Below the pieces are notes generated by a model, which had not been told where the DNA came from, searched no databases, and saw nothing but the letters and a program-made list of their open reading frames with translations. A stretch of DNA of 40,281 bases from an uncultured Granulosicoccaceae bacterium (GTDB taxonomy: Bacteria; Pseudomonadota; Gammaproteobacteria; Granulosicoccales; Granulosicoccaceae). Made by a program: the position numbers and the translations under genes. The stretch is from contig CALDUO010000167.1 in assembly GCA_937923745.1 (NCBI GenBank), forward strand, positions 1-40,281. Reading direction: 5' to 3'. Positions 1 to 9,037 of the stretch are shown piece by piece (position 1 is the first letter of the stretch; each line of letters begins with the position of its first letter).

Positions 1-378
1 GGTGTGGTGCGCGCTGAGGTTTTGCGGGCGCGTAATTTTGATTATGTACGAGCAGCATCGGCACTCGGTGTAGGCCGATGGACCGTGCTCTACAGACATG
101 TGTTACCCAATGCCATGGTCGCGACGCTGACGTTTTTGCCGTTTATTCTGAATGGTTCTATCACGACGCTGACTTCACTTGATTTTCTTGGCTTCGGGCT
201 TCCGCCTGGGTCTGCGTCGTTGGGTGAGCTGTTGGCGCAGGGCAAGTCAAATCTGCAAGCGCCTTGGTTGGGGTTAAGTGGTTTTATCGTGCTCGCCTTA
301 ATGTTGAGTTTGCTGATCTTTATCGGTGAAGCGGTACGCGATGCGTTTAATCCCAGAAAAGTGCTGCAGGAAACGTAA
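1..378 (+). CDS. yejE: Peptide ABC transporter permease, C-terminal part (YejE-like)
   Basis: Inner-membrane permease subunit of an oligopeptide (YejABEF/Dpp-type) importer. The reading frame is open from the first base, so the gene begins upstream and only the last ~125 residues are present; a GTG at base 4 is an internal codon. The visible part contains the binding-protein-dependent transport (EAA) loop, with R-x-x-x-F-x-Y-V-x-A-A-x-x-L-G followed by HVLPN, which docks on the ATPase. Two hydrophobic segments follow. The stop lies one base before the GTG start of the next gene, so the two are co-transcribed and probably translationally coupled. The YejE assignment rests on the loop sequence and on the fused double ATPase downstream. 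DppC/OppC-like permeases are close alternatives. Confidence 0.9.
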   Translation, partial: GVVRAEVLRARNFDYVRAASALGVGRWTVLYRHVLPNAMVATLTFLPFILNGSITTLTSLDFLGFGLPPGSASLGELLAQGKSNLQAPWLGLSGFIVLALMLSLLIFIGEAVRDAFNPRKVLQET

Positions 379-379
379 G

Positions 380-2065
380 GTGACAGAGCACAAAAACACT
401 CAGAAACACGCTCAGGTAAGCGGCCAGACCGGTGGCCAGACCGGCGACCAGACCGGCGACCAGACCGGTAGCCAGGCGCTGTTACAGGTGAATGATCTGT
501 CGGTTGTATTCGGTGGCCAGGATACAGCACCGGTAGTCAGTGATGTCTCGTTTGAGCTGTATCGTGGCGAGACACTGGCATTGGTGGGTGAGAGCGGCTC
601 TGGCAAGTCGGTAACAGCGTTATCGGTGTTGCAACTGTTGCCCTATCCGTTAGCGCGACATCCGTCCGGCAGTATTGTCTTTAAGGGTGATGAATTAGTC
701 GGTGCGCCTGCAGATCAACTGATGGCCATGCGCGGTGATCGTATCGGTATGATTTTTCAGGAGCCGATGACATCACTGAATCCATTACACACGCTTGAAA
801 AGCAAATCAACGAAGTGTTGTTGGAGCATAAGGGTCTGAACGCATCCGAGGCGCGGACACGTACGCTTGAACTACTCGATCTTGTGGGCCTTGAAAATTT
901 TAAAGACCGATTGGGCAGTTATCCGCACCAGCTGTCGGGCGGCCAGAGACAACGTGTCATGATTGCGATGGCACTGGCGAATGAACCCGATATACTGATT
1001 GCCGATGAACCGACTACTGCGTTGGATGTCACGATACAAGCGCAGATACTGTCGTTGTTAGTGGAGATTCAGAAAAAATTATCGCTTTCAATATTGCTGA
1101 TTACCCACGACCTGACAGTGGTACGAAATGTGGCGCACCGAGTATGCGTTATGCAACATGGCCGTATTGTTGAACACGGTGACACTCAATCGGTATTTGA
1201 TCACCCGCAGCATCCGTATACCCAAGAACTGATCGACTCCGAGCCTCGGGGGCGTGCGCCATCGGTGGCAGAAAATGCCAAGGTGGTGCTGGAGGCCACT
1301 GATTTAAAAGTATGGTTCCCAATTAAAAAAGGGTTGTTACGTCGCACCACCGGTTATGTCAAGGCCGTTGATGGCGTGTCGCTCACCTTACGTGAAGGCG
1401 AGACAGTGGGTATTGTTGGCGAGAGTGGCAGCGGTAAATCGACGCTGGCACTGGCGCTACTGCAATTGATACCGTCAACGGGATCTGTGTTGTTTATGGG
1501 TGAGGCGCTGTCTGGTCTGGACCGAAAAGCACTGCGTGAAGCACGACGGCACATGCAGATAGTGTTTCAGGATCCGTATGGCAGCTTAAGTCCGCGTATG
1601 TCAGTGGGGCAGATTATTTTGGAAGGGTTGCTGGCGCATCAGTTGGGCGGAAGCTCGCAAGAGAATGAAACCCGCGTTATTGAGTCGCTGCAAACGGTCG
1701 GTCTGCCTGAGGATGCGAGGTTTCGGTATCCGCACGAATTTTCCGGTGGTCAGCGTCAGCGAATTGCGGTTGCAAGAGCGATGATATTAAAACCCGCGCT
1801 GATCATTTTGGATGAACCGACTTCTGCACTTGATCGCGCGGTGCAAGTACAGATGGTTGAGTTGTTGCGCGAATTACAACAGCGCTTTGGTTTGTCGTAT
1901 TTGTTTATCAGTCACGATCTGACGGTAGTACGTGCGATGTCAAACCAATTGCTGGTGATGCGTCAGGGACAGGTCGTCGAGCAGGGTGATGTTAACCAGA
2001 TATTTGAATCACCGCAGCACGACTACACTGCGGCACTGATACGTGCCGCCACTGAAATAATATAA
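380..2065 (+). CDS. yejF: Peptide ABC transporter, fused double ATP-binding protein (YejF-like)
   Basis: Cytoplasmic ATPase of the peptide importer, with two complete ABC domains in one chain (OppD+OppF-like). Each half has Walker A (GESGSGKS), a signature (LSGGQRQR in the first, FSGGQRQR in the second) and Walker B (DEPTTALD / DEPTSALD). I chose the GTG at 380 because AGGA lies 8-10 bases upstream and it follows the permease stop by one base. An in-frame ATG at 326 would overlap the permease by 50 bases. This gives 561 residues, slightly above the usual ~530, because of a low-complexity N-terminal extension built from 12-bp repeats (residues ~15-32). The gene is last in its operon and is convergent with gabD. 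Confidence 0.93.
   Translation: MTEHKNTQKHAQVSGQTGGQTGDQTGDQTGSQALLQVNDLSVVFGGQDTAPVVSDVSFELYRGETLALVGESGSGKSVTALSVLQLLPYPLARHPSGSIVFKGDELVGAPADQLMAMRGDRIGMIFQEPMTSLNPLHTLEKQINEVLLEHKGLNASEARTRTLELLDLVGLENFKDRLGSYPHQLSGGQRQRVMIAMALANEPDILIADEPTTALDVTIQAQILSLLVEIQKKLSLSILLITHDLTVVRNVAHRVCVMQHGRIVEHGDTQSVFDHPQHPYTQELIDSEPRGRAPSVAENAKVVLEATDLKVWFPIKKGLLRRTTGYVKAVDGVSLTLREGETVGIVGESGSGKSTLALALLQLIPSTGSVLFMGEALSGLDRKALREARRHMQIVFQDPYGSLSPRMSVGQIILEGLLAHQLGGSSQENETRVIESLQTVGLPEDARFRYPHEFSGGQRQRIAVARAMILKPALIILDEPTSALDRAVQVQMVELLRELQQRFGLSYLFISHDLTVVRAMSNQLLVMRQGQVVEQGDVNQIFESPQHDYTAALIRAATEII
422..475 (+). repeat. 12-bp in-frame tandem repeat inside yejF
   Basis: About 4.5 copies of a 12-bp unit of the form (g/g-a)ccagaccgg(t/c), with only transitions between copies. 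They encode four consecutive (G/D)-Q-T-G tetrapeptides at the extreme N-terminus of YejF, before the first ABC domain. The unit length is a multiple of three, so copy-number changes keep the frame. Confidence 0.9.
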
Positions 2066-2081
2066 TCCCTGAATGAAATAA

Positions 2082-2233
2082 CCCTGGCGCCAAATGCAGT
2101 TCATGCCATGATACTTCGGCGTCAAATGCCGCCCGTGTCATGTAACTTCGGCGTCAGATGCCGCCCGTGTCATTTAACTTCGGCGTCAGATGCCGCCCAT
2201 GTCATTTAACTTCGGCGTCAGATGCCGCCCATG
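2082..2233. repeat. Five-copy 32-bp tandem repeat overlapping the 3' end of gabD
   Basis: Copies start at 2082 (degenerate), 2114, 2146, 2178 and 2210, an exact 32-bp period. The core reads cttcggcgtcagatgccgcc. The last copy contains the TGA stop and final codons of gabD on the minus strand, so the array looks like repeated duplication of the gabD tail into the convergent intergenic space. Each copy could form a weak CGGC-loop-GCCG hairpin. No better terminator is visible between yejF and gabD. Confidence 0.9.
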
Positions 2234-3675
2234 CACATATATTTGATTTCGGTGTAGTCATCGAGACCGTAGCGTGAGCCCTCTCGGCCCTGGCCCGACT
2301 CTTTAACACCGCCAAACGGCGCCATCTCGTTAGAGATAATACCTTCGTTAATGCCAACGATACCGTATTCGAGACCTTCGGCTACTCGCCAGACACGACC
2401 AATATCACGTGAATAAAAGTAGCAGGCGAGACCAAACTCGGTGTCGTTAGCTAGCTCAATGACTTCTTCTTCTGTGGAGAATTTAAACAGTGGTGCGACC
2501 GGGCCAAATATTTCTTCACTAAAGACGCGCATCGAACGATCTACATTTTTGAGAATAGTGGGTTGCACAAATCGGCTGCCAAGATTGGAGCGCGAACCAC
2601 CAACGGCTACATCAGCGCCTTTAGCGACAGCATCGTCTATAAAGTCCATCACATCGTTGGCGGCGGTATCGTTGATCAATGGTCCTACGGTCACACCGGT
2701 CTCGAACCCGTTACCCATCTTGAGGTTGCCGACCGCTGCCGCGAGGCGCTGTGCAAATTCATCGTAAATGCCTTCCTGGATAAACAGGCGGTTGGCACAG
2801 ACACAGGTTTGCCCCGCATTGCGGTATTTACAAATCATCGCGCCAGCAACGGCGGCATCGATGTCGGCATCGTCGAATACGATAAACGGCGCGTTACCGC
2901 CGAGTTCCATGGAGGTGCGCTTCACGGTCGAGGCACATTCCTGTATGAGTTGTTTGCCCACTTCAGTGGAGCCAGTGAAGGTCAGTTTGCGCACGATAGG
3001 ATTGCTGGTCATTTCGGCACCGATCTGTGCCGTATTGCCAGTGACGATATTGATCACGCCAGCGGGTATTCCGGCGCGGTGCGCCAGTTCAATCATTGCG
3101 TAAGCTGACAGCGGTGTGGCATTGGCCGGTTTACAGACAACGGTGCAACCCGCGGCCAGTGCCGGTGCGATTTTTCGGGTGAGCATTGCATTGGGAAAAT
3201 TCCACGGCGTGATACACGCAACGACACCGACCGGTTGGCGAATACACACAATACGCTTGTCACCGCCCGGTGCGGGTATCACATCGCCATACATACGTTT
3301 GGCCTCTTCGGCGAACCATTCAATGTAGTTGGCGCCGTAGGCGATTTCGCCCATAGCCTCAGCGAGCGGTTTCCCCTGTTCAGCGGTGAGTATGGCGGCG
3401 AGATCCTGCTGATGGTCCATCATCAGGTTAAACCACTGTCTGAGCAGCGCCGCGCGTTCCTTGACCGGACGGTTGCGCCAATCGACTTGCGCTTTTTCGG
3501 CAACCTCAATCGCCCGGCGCGTCTCTGCGGTGCCGCACTTGACGACACTGGCGATAACGGCACCGGTGGACGGGTCGTCGACATCAAGCGTTGCACCACT
3601 ATCGGCGTCACACCACTGTCCGTTAATATACGCCTGTGTCTTTAGCAGTGAGCTGTCATTCAGTTTGAGGGTCAT
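2218..3675 (-). CDS. gabD: NAD(P)-dependent succinate-semialdehyde dehydrogenase
   Basis: Oxidises succinate semialdehyde to succinate, the last step of GABA degradation, in the cytoplasm. The 485-residue aldehyde dehydrogenase has the full family set: TPWNFPNAM in the cofactor fold, FTGSTEVGK, the general base in MELGGNAPFIV, and the catalytic cysteine in NAGQTCVCANRLF, which is characteristic of GabD rather than of generic aldehyde dehydrogenases. The ATG at 3675 gives MTLKLNDSSLL and the usual family length; the upstream TTG adds 19 unrelated residues. No gabT aminotransferase is beside it. It is divergent from the dehydratase gene. Its last codons lie inside a 32-bp tandem repeat. Confidence 0.93.
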   Translation of the reverse strand: MTLKLNDSSLLKTQAYINGQWCDADSGATLDVDDPSTGAVIASVVKCGTAETRRAIEVAEKAQVDWRNRPVKERAALLRQWFNLMMDHQQDLAAILTAEQGKPLAEAMGEIAYGANYIEWFAEEAKRMYGDVIPAPGGDKRIVCIRQPVGVVACITPWNFPNAMLTRKIAPALAAGCTVVCKPANATPLSAYAMIELAHRAGIPAGVINIVTGNTAQIGAEMTSNPIVRKLTFTGSTEVGKQLIQECASTVKRTSMELGGNAPFIVFDDADIDAAVAGAMICKYRNAGQTCVCANRLFIQEGIYDEFAQRLAAAVGNLKMGNGFETGVTVGPLINDTAANDVMDFIDDAVAKGADVAVGGSRSNLGSRFVQPTILKNVDRSMRVFSEEIFGPVAPLFKFSTEEEVIELANDTEFGLACYFYSRDIGRVWRVAEGLEYGIVGINEGIISNEMAPFGGVKESGQGREGSRYGLDDYTEIKYMCMGGI

Positions 3676-3977
3676 AACTGGTATCTCTGGGGTTATCGGC
3701 CGAAGACTAACAGCCCGAACCAGACGCGGCAATTAGCCAGTACCGCTCTATGGAGAGGCCCAGATGTTAACCAGATGCCTATCACATCAGATGCCTATCA
3801 AGGGTTAACCAGCAGCCCTTGCAGCAGCCCTGGCAACTGCCCGGCAGCTGCGCACGCAGGCGCACACCCAAGGCGCGCAACTGAGGTGCGCAAGCGAGGC
3901 GCGAACCAGAGTCCATAACCAGAGTCGATACTCCGTGAACCTCATCCAACAGACCACCTAACCCTGTGAACGATTGA
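3676..3977. other. Divergent intergenic region gabD / dehydratase
   Basis: About 300 bp without a convincing gene. It holds short imperfect repeats (cagatgcctatcac near 3774-3800, and runs built on gcgcacgcaggcgcac and ccagagtc around 3850-3930). Promoters for both flanking genes must lie here, but I could not identify them with confidence. Confidence 0.5.
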
Positions 3978-4973
3978 ATGGAACAGCCTCCCAAGTCCCC
4001 GATAACCGCGCCATCGCTCGAAGCCATACGCGAGACAGCGGCCAGAGTAGCACCCTATCTGTTGCACACACCGACCGTGCCCTGTTATTCGCCGGTGGTG
4101 GCCGAGCGGGTGGGTGAGGACACAGATGTTGTGTTCAAACTGGAGCTGCTCCAACGCACCGGCAGTTTTAAACCGCGAGGTGCGTTAAATGTGATGATGC
4201 ACCTGAGCGACGAAGAAAAAGCCCGTGGCGTCACGGCGTTCTCGGCCGGCAACCATGCTATCGCAACAGCGTTTGCCGCTCAGACGCTTGGCATTTCTGC
4301 AACGGTGGCGATGCCCAAAACCGCCAACCCGTTTCGGGTGGCTCAGTGTCAGCGTTATGGTGCAACGATCAAATTTGCCGACGATATTGCCGCGTTGATT
4401 CAAACCGTGGAGGGTTTGCAGCGTGACGAGGGCAGAACGCTGGTGCATCCGTTTGAGGGGGTGCATACCAGCGAGGGCACTGCGACAGTGGGGCTGGAGC
4501 TGCTCGAAGATGCCGGTCAACTCGATGCGGTGATAGTGCCTGTTGGGGGTGGTGGACTGATTTCGGGGATTGCAGCTGCCGTGAAACAGCTAAACCCGAC
4601 CATTCAGGTGTTCGGGGTTGAGCCTGAGGGCGCGACTGGCATGGCTGAAAGCCTCAAACAGGGTGCACCGGTATCGAGGGTCGCGTTATCGACCATCGCA
4701 GACAGCTTGGGCGCTCCGCTGCATATGCCGTATTCGTTCAGTTTGGTTGCGCAGTATGTGGATCAGATGGTGACGGTCAGCGATGCCGAGATGGCAGCCC
4801 ACATGCGTTTGATGTTCGAGGAAATGAAGCTGGCCGTAGAACCTGCAGGGGCTGCGGCGTTGGCTGCATTGACCGGTCCGTTGCGCCAACCGCTAAGCGG
4901 ACGTCGGGTGGGTGTGGTGGTCTGCGGCAGTAATATTGATGTTGCGACGTGGCAGCGCTTCGCCAACGGTTAG
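3978..4973 (+). CDS. Threonine/serine dehydratase, PLP-dependent fold II
   Basis: A 331-residue PLP enzyme of the tryptophan-synthase-beta fold, expected to deaminate threonine (or serine) to the 2-oxo acid. Visible signatures are the PLP lysine in GSFKPRGA (Lys65), the substrate/cofactor loop SAGNHA, the phosphate-binding glycine stretch VGGGGLISG, and the C-terminal CGSN. There is no ACT regulatory domain, so it is the short, catabolic or serine-racemase-like type rather than biosynthetic IlvA. The start at 3978 has a poor ribosome site, but no better in-frame start is obvious. Substrate cannot be decided from sequence alone; threonine dehydratase, serine dehydratase and serine/hydroxyaspartate racemase share these motifs. 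Confidence 0.85.
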   Translation: MEQPPKSPITAPSLEAIRETAARVAPYLLHTPTVPCYSPVVAERVGEDTDVVFKLELLQRTGSFKPRGALNVMMHLSDEEKARGVTAFSAGNHAIATAFAAQTLGISATVAMPKTANPFRVAQCQRYGATIKFADDIAALIQTVEGLQRDEGRTLVHPFEGVHTSEGTATVGLELLEDAGQLDAVIVPVGGGGLISGIAAAVKQLNPTIQVFGVEPEGATGMAESLKQGAPVSRVALSTIADSLGAPLHMPYSFSLVAQYVDQMVTVSDAEMAAHMRLMFEEMKLAVEPAGAAALAALTGPLRQPLSGRRVGVVVCGSNIDVATWQRFANG

Positions 4974-5074
4974 CGCCAGTATGAGGCCAGCTCCCGTAGA
5001 TCCAGCCTCCACAGTCGAGCCTCCAAAATGCAAGTCTGGGCAGACCGGGTGTGCAGCGGGGTTCAGGTAAAGGG

Positions 5075-5671
5075 CTAGGGGGCCTCGTGTGCTCCAGCCA
5101 TCAGCGCGTAGTAGTGGCGGCGACATTTTGATTCGTAACGATCATTGCCACCAATTTCGACCTGAAGGCCAGCATTCACAGGATTACCATGCTCATCCAG
5201 TCTGATGGTCATCGTGGCTTTTCGTCCGCAGGAGCACACCGTTTTGAGTTCCTGAAGTTTGTCAGCAATGGCCAGCAAGCGCTGCGATCCCGCAAACAGC
5301 TCTCCCTGGAAGTCGGTTCTAAGCCCAAAACACAAAACCGGTGTATTGGTGTCGTCGACGAGGCTTGCCAATTGGTCCACTTGAGCACGCGTTAAAAATT
5401 GAGCTTCATCGACCAGCACACAGGCGATATCGTCGCCTTTTGTTTTTCGGGCATCGACCTCATCGCGAAATTGTGTACTGTTGTCGAACATGTGTGCCTC
5501 TGTCGACACGCCGATTCGTGAGCTGATTTTGCCGCGACCATAGCGGTCATCAATGGCGGCTGTGTAGAGCATGACATCCATACCCTGTTCGCGATAGTTG
5601 TAAGCCGATTGCAGCAGTGACGTGGACTTGCCCGCATTCATGGCGGAATAATAAAAATACAGTTGTGCCAT
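5075..5671 (-). CDS. tdk: Thymidine kinase (type II)
   Basis: Salvage enzyme that phosphorylates thymidine with ATP. The 198-residue protein opens with [17 protein letters not shown], containing the P-loop AMNAGKS. It continues with the Walker-B-like DEAQFL and FGLRTDF, and ends with the structural zinc site, CSC plus a distal Cys and His in ESKCRRHY. All are standard for bacterial type II TK. The ATG at 5671 gives the family N-terminus; the longer frame to 5773 adds 34 residues without homology-like features. The ribosome site is weak. Divergent from the PLP lyase gene, with about 120 bp between starts. Confidence 0.95.
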   Translation of the reverse strand: MAQLYFYYSAMNAGKSTSLLQSAYNYREQGMDVMLYTAAIDDRYGRGKISSRIGVSTEAHMFDNSTQFRDEVDARKTKGDDIACVLVDEAQFLTRAQVDQLASLVDDTNTPVLCFGLRTDFQGELFAGSQRLLAIADKLQELKTVCSCGRKATMTIRLDEHGNPVNAGLQVEIGGNDRYESKCRRHYYALMAGAHEAP

Positions 5672-5791
5672 TGATGTGGTAGAAACCAGGTTCGCGCTGA
5701 GAGAGGGGATGGACTCAAAGTGTAACGCACCAAGAGTGACGCACCAAGGATGATGTACCAAGGCGTATAACAACCGGAAAAAGGCAGTTTT

Positions 5792-6967
5792 ATGAGTTCA
5801 AAAATCAGCTCTGACCGATCATCAGCACCGGAAACCATTGTGGCGACAGCTGGTCATTTTCTTGATTTGCACGGCGGTGGTGTCACGCCGGTGATCAACC
5901 CGTCGACCACGTTTGCACGGGATGATCAGTATCGACCCCTGAATGCGGCTCATGTTTACGGGCGTGACGATAACCCTGGCTATGTCATCGCAGAGCGTAT
6001 CCTTGCAGAGTTAGAGCATGGCAGCGAATGTCGTCTGTTCTCCAGTGGCATGGCAGCTATTGCGGCCGTGTTTCAGACACTGGAGCCCGGCCATGTTGTT
6101 GTGTTGCCGCGGTCGATGTATTGGGGTGTCACCCAGTGGACACGTAATTTCTGTCAGCGATTCGACGTGACAGCCCTGTATTACGACCCGGCCGATGCCG
6201 AAACCATCAGCGATTGCCTCGCGGGTTATGAACGTGCAGAGATCGTATGGGTGGAAACACCGGCTAACCCAATGATGCAAGTCACGGATATTCAGCGCGC
6301 GGCTGACATTGCGCATGCGCACCAGGCGCAATTGGTGGTCGATAACACCACGGCAACGCCGGTTTTTACGCGCCCACTGATTCTCGGCGCGGATATGGTC
6401 GTGCACTCGGCAACCAAATCATTGAACGGGCACAGTGATGTGTTGGCCGGGGCTGTCATTACCGCTGAGGATGGAGAGCGCTGGCGTCGTCTCTGTGCTG
6501 ATCGACATGATGCCGGTGCTGTGCCTGGCTCGTTTGAGTCATGGTTATTGGTCAGAGGGTTACGCACGCTGTTTGTCAGAGTCGAGCGGGCGTCCGCCAA
6601 TGCATTGTCGATTGCACGATATTTGTCGGAGCAACCTCAGGTTGAATCGGTGCTCTATCCTGGACTGGAAAGTCATCCTGCGCACCTGCTGGCGACGCGT
6701 CAGATGACCGGCGGGTTTGGTTCTTTGTTGTCGTTTCAGGTGCGTGGCGGTAAACGAGAGGCGTTGGCGGTTGCCGGTGCATTGCAGACGATTATCAGCG
6801 CGACCTCTTTGGGTGGTGTTGAAACACTGATAGAACATCGACACAGCGTAGAACCGCCTGAAACAAACGTACCGGAAAATCTGTTGCGGCTTGCTGTTGG
6901 AATTGAGCATCTTGATGACTTGCTTAATGATCTAAAACAGGCGCTTAATGTTGTACACTTATCGTGA
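5792..6967 (+). CDS. Cys/Met-metabolism PLP-dependent enzyme (cystathionine beta/gamma-lyase-like)
   Basis: A 391-residue fold-I PLP enzyme. The PLP lysine is in [11 protein letters not shown] (Lys209). The cofactor-contacting Asp is in VVDNTTATP. Also present are the YGRDDNPG tetramer loop, FSSGMAAI and the C-terminal [12 protein letters not shown]. These place it in the family of cystathionine beta-lyase, cystathionine gamma-synthase/lyase and methionine gamma-lyase. The N-terminal [11 protein letters not shown] and the SAT-K-x-x-x-GH-x-D pattern resemble MetC/MccB-type lyases. No methionine-pathway genes are adjacent, so the exact reaction is open. It stands as its own unit between tdk (divergent) and the Fic-like gene downstream. 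Confidence 0.85.
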   Translation: MSSKISSDRSSAPETIVATAGHFLDLHGGGVTPVINPSTTFARDDQYRPLNAAHVYGRDDNPGYVIAERILAELEHGSECRLFSSGMAAIAAVFQTLEPGHVVVLPRSMYWGVTQWTRNFCQRFDVTALYYDPADAETISDCLAGYERAEIVWVETPANPMMQVTDIQRAADIAHAHQAQLVVDNTTATPVFTRPLILGADMVVHSATKSLNGHSDVLAGAVITAEDGERWRRLCADRHDAGAVPGSFESWLLVRGLRTLFVRVERASANALSIARYLSEQPQVESVLYPGLESHPAHLLATRQMTGGFGSLLSFQVRGGKREALAVAGALQTIISATSLGGVETLIEHRHSVEPPETNVPENLLRLAVGIEHLDDLLNDLKQALNVVHLS

Positions 6968-7059
6968 TTGATTAAGCTCGTATCAGAGTCAAACCCGTTG
7001 GTCTTTATTGGAAGACTGGCTTCCCGCTTGGCACGGTTTATCGGAGAATAAGTGACCAC

Positions 7060-8238
7060 ATGTTGAATCAGGTGCCGTTTATCGACATAGCGTACGATCC
7101 CACTGTCGCGTATGACGATCTGCCATTGTTACCACCGTCGTTGCCACCTGTTGCGGTAGGCAACACGGTCGTTAAAAACCAACTTGAAACCGTATCGTTA
7201 CTCAAAGCCTGTATTACGGCCAGGGTGTTGTTGGCAGAGCTGAACGTTCGTGCCTCTGTGTTTAGCAGCCAGCAATTGCTGCAGCGGGTTTTTCCACTCA
7301 TGGAAGCTCACGCAAACGCGTCTCTTGACGGCGTATCCACCCCGATCGAAGTGTTATTTCGTTTGCCGGCAGCAGACGAGATCGCCGATCACCAGCGTAG
7401 TCCGGCGATTGATCATGTGTTGGCAATTGACCGTGCGTTGGCCAATGGATTTGCTGCCACCACGAATAAGCCGCTCGATATATCGTTGCTGCTCGATCTG
7501 GCCACTGATATCAATGGCAAGCCGGAATCGCTGCGGCGGGGAGCGCCAACTGCATCAGGACAACTTGAAAACTATTTGCCCCCGTGCGGTGCCGAGACCC
7601 TGCAACGGTTGCTACTGAATTGGCAGGAGTTCGTGCGTGTTGATGCGGGTAGCCTGGACCCGCTGATCATCATGGCCGTTGCCCATTATCAACTCAATGT
7701 GATTCAGCCATTTAACTCGGGCAATGATGCGGTGGTCAGGCTGGTCGACAGTCTTCTGATGTCTGACGAGCTCTTGATCGACCGACCCTTACTCAACTTG
7801 CCCGCATGGTATCGACGTAATCGCGCAGAATATTTGAGGCTGCAGGTGGCTGTCACACAACAGCAGTGCTGGCACGAGTGGATAGAGTTTGTGTTGCGAG
7901 GAGTGGCGGAGTGCGCTCAATTGGCTCTGAAGCGGTTACAGGTCATTGAAACGCTGCGAGCGCAGACCGAGTCTGAAGTGCGGCGAACATTACCAAGACA
8001 GTTCAGTGCTGAATTGATTGAACTGCTTTTCGAGGAACCTTGTATAAGGATTCAGGACCTAGTAAGACGTGGTATTGCAAAACGGCAAACTGCGTCGGTA
8101 TACCTCAAGAAACTGTGTGATCAGGGCATCCTTACCGAAATAACGCAAGGGAAAGAAAAGCTGTTCTTACACACACGGCTAATACGCGTGTTGACGAACG
8201 ATACTTTTCAGTACGAAAGCTTCAGCAGTGAGTTTTAA
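7060..8238 (+). CDS. Fic-domain protein with degenerate catalytic motif
   Basis: 392 residues in the layout of SoFic-type proteins: an N-terminal Fic_N segment with LPPLPP-like proline motif (residues ~19-32), a central Fic fold, and a C-terminal winged-helix-like segment (~300-380, RQTASVYLKKLCDQGILTE). Active Fic enzymes carry HPFxxGNGRxxR, which transfers AMP to target hydroxyls. Here the equivalent (residues 216-227) reads QPFNSGNDAVVR: the catalytic His is Gln, and the Gly and Arg of GNGR are Asp and Ala. The auto-inhibitory helix, normally SxxxE(G/N), reads ASLDG (residues 88-91), so its Glu is Asp. The frame is intact over the full family length, arguing for a retained pseudoenzyme or DNA-binding protein rather than recent decay. 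No antitoxin gene is adjacent. Confidence 0.85.
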   Translation: MLNQVPFIDIAYDPTVAYDDLPLLPPSLPPVAVGNTVVKNQLETVSLLKACITARVLLAELNVRASVFSSQQLLQRVFPLMEAHANASLDGVSTPIEVLFRLPAADEIADHQRSPAIDHVLAIDRALANGFAATTNKPLDISLLLDLATDINGKPESLRRGAPTASGQLENYLPPCGAETLQRLLLNWQEFVRVDAGSLDPLIIMAVAHYQLNVIQPFNSGNDAVVRLVDSLLMSDELLIDRPLLNLPAWYRRNRAEYLRLQVAVTQQQCWHEWIEFVLRGVAECAQLALKRLQVIETLRAQTESEVRRTLPRQFSAELIELLFEEPCIRIQDLVRRGIAKRQTASVYLKKLCDQGILTEITQGKEKLFLHTRLIRVLTNDTFQYESFSSEF

Positions 8239-8375
8239 GTCATTAATTTGACAGAAAATTCAAGGCTAAAAATGGTGAATGGAAACAGTTGCCTCGTTAC
8301 ATATTGGAGAGTATATTCGGGTAAAAGAAGTAAAAAAATAATAAGTCAAACGTAACAAACTTGGGAGAGAACACG

Positions 8376-8741
8376 ATGAACCCGTACCAAATCATCGGTA
8401 TTTTATTCGGATGCACACTGTGTTTCGCGGGCGTGGTAGCGGCATTGTCGCTAATGGGTGTTCCGCTGCTGTTGGCCTTCTTGGGCGTCTATTTCAGCAC
8501 TGCCTGGTTTATGCTCGGACTTCAGCGCAGGGCGCTACAGGCCTCTGACAACGAGTACGCTGCACATCGAAAAAAGCAGGGCGCTGCAGCCGAAAACCGG
8601 TTCGAAACCAGCAACCAGCCATCGGCAGCCCAGTACGCGATCCAGCCCCATACGGTGTCATCCTTCGATAGGCTATATGTCAGCCATGGCAGCAATCGGA
8701 TGAACCAAATGTCGTTCGAGCCTATTGCCGAGTCCCGATAG
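8376..8741 (+). CDS. Small membrane protein, unrecognised
   Basis: 121 residues. The ATG at 8376 is preceded by GGGAGAG with good spacing; an upstream in-frame TTG at 8361 lies within that ribosome site. Residues ~3-50 form two closely spaced hydrophobic helices (IIGILFGCTLCFAGVVAAL and VPLLLAFLGVYFSTAWFML), followed by a polar, glutamine- and serine-rich tail of about 65 residues, presumably cytoplasmic. I recognise no family. The AT-rich stretch just upstream (8240-8360) separates it from the Fic-like gene and may hold its promoter. Confidence 0.65.
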   Translation: MNPYQIIGILFGCTLCFAGVVAALSLMGVPLLLAFLGVYFSTAWFMLGLQRRALQASDNEYAAHRKKQGAAAENRFETSNQPSAAQYAIQPHTVSSFDRLYVSHGSNRMNQMSFEPIAESR

Positions 8742-9037
8742 CCAAAGCCTGATACCCAATACCTGATACCCAATACCTGATAACAAGGCCCGGTATCAAG
8801 AGCTGGAAATCAAGGGCCTGTAACTTAGGCCCCGTAACTTAGTCCCCGTAACCTTGGACCTGCTGACTAAGGCCCGACACGAGTAACGAACGCTGTCCGG
8901 TGGGTATCCTGTTATTGTCCCAGTGGTTGTACCAGTAGCTGTTCAGGGTTGCAGTTCAGGGCAGCTGATCAGGTCAGCTGATCAGGGCAGGAGCCTCGCA
9001 GCTGGTGACATAGCCGAGTGCCTCTTGCCCGGCTTTT
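8742..9037. repeat. Repeat-rich intergenic region
   Basis: No gene is supported. The region is built from short imperfect duplications: two to three copies of gatacccaatacct (about 8750-8782), a ccccgtaacttag pair (8830-8855), and a cagctgatcagg pair (8962-8985). It separates two convergent genes. No clear intrinsic terminator was found. Confidence 0.7.

Noticed and set aside
2563-3108. 181-codon frame opposite gabD
   Set aside because: Antisense shadow of a highly conserved aldehyde dehydrogenase.
7000-7060. Antitoxin partner for the Fic protein
   Set aside because: No small Phd- or AntA-like frame precedes the gene, and the Fic motif is inactive anyway.
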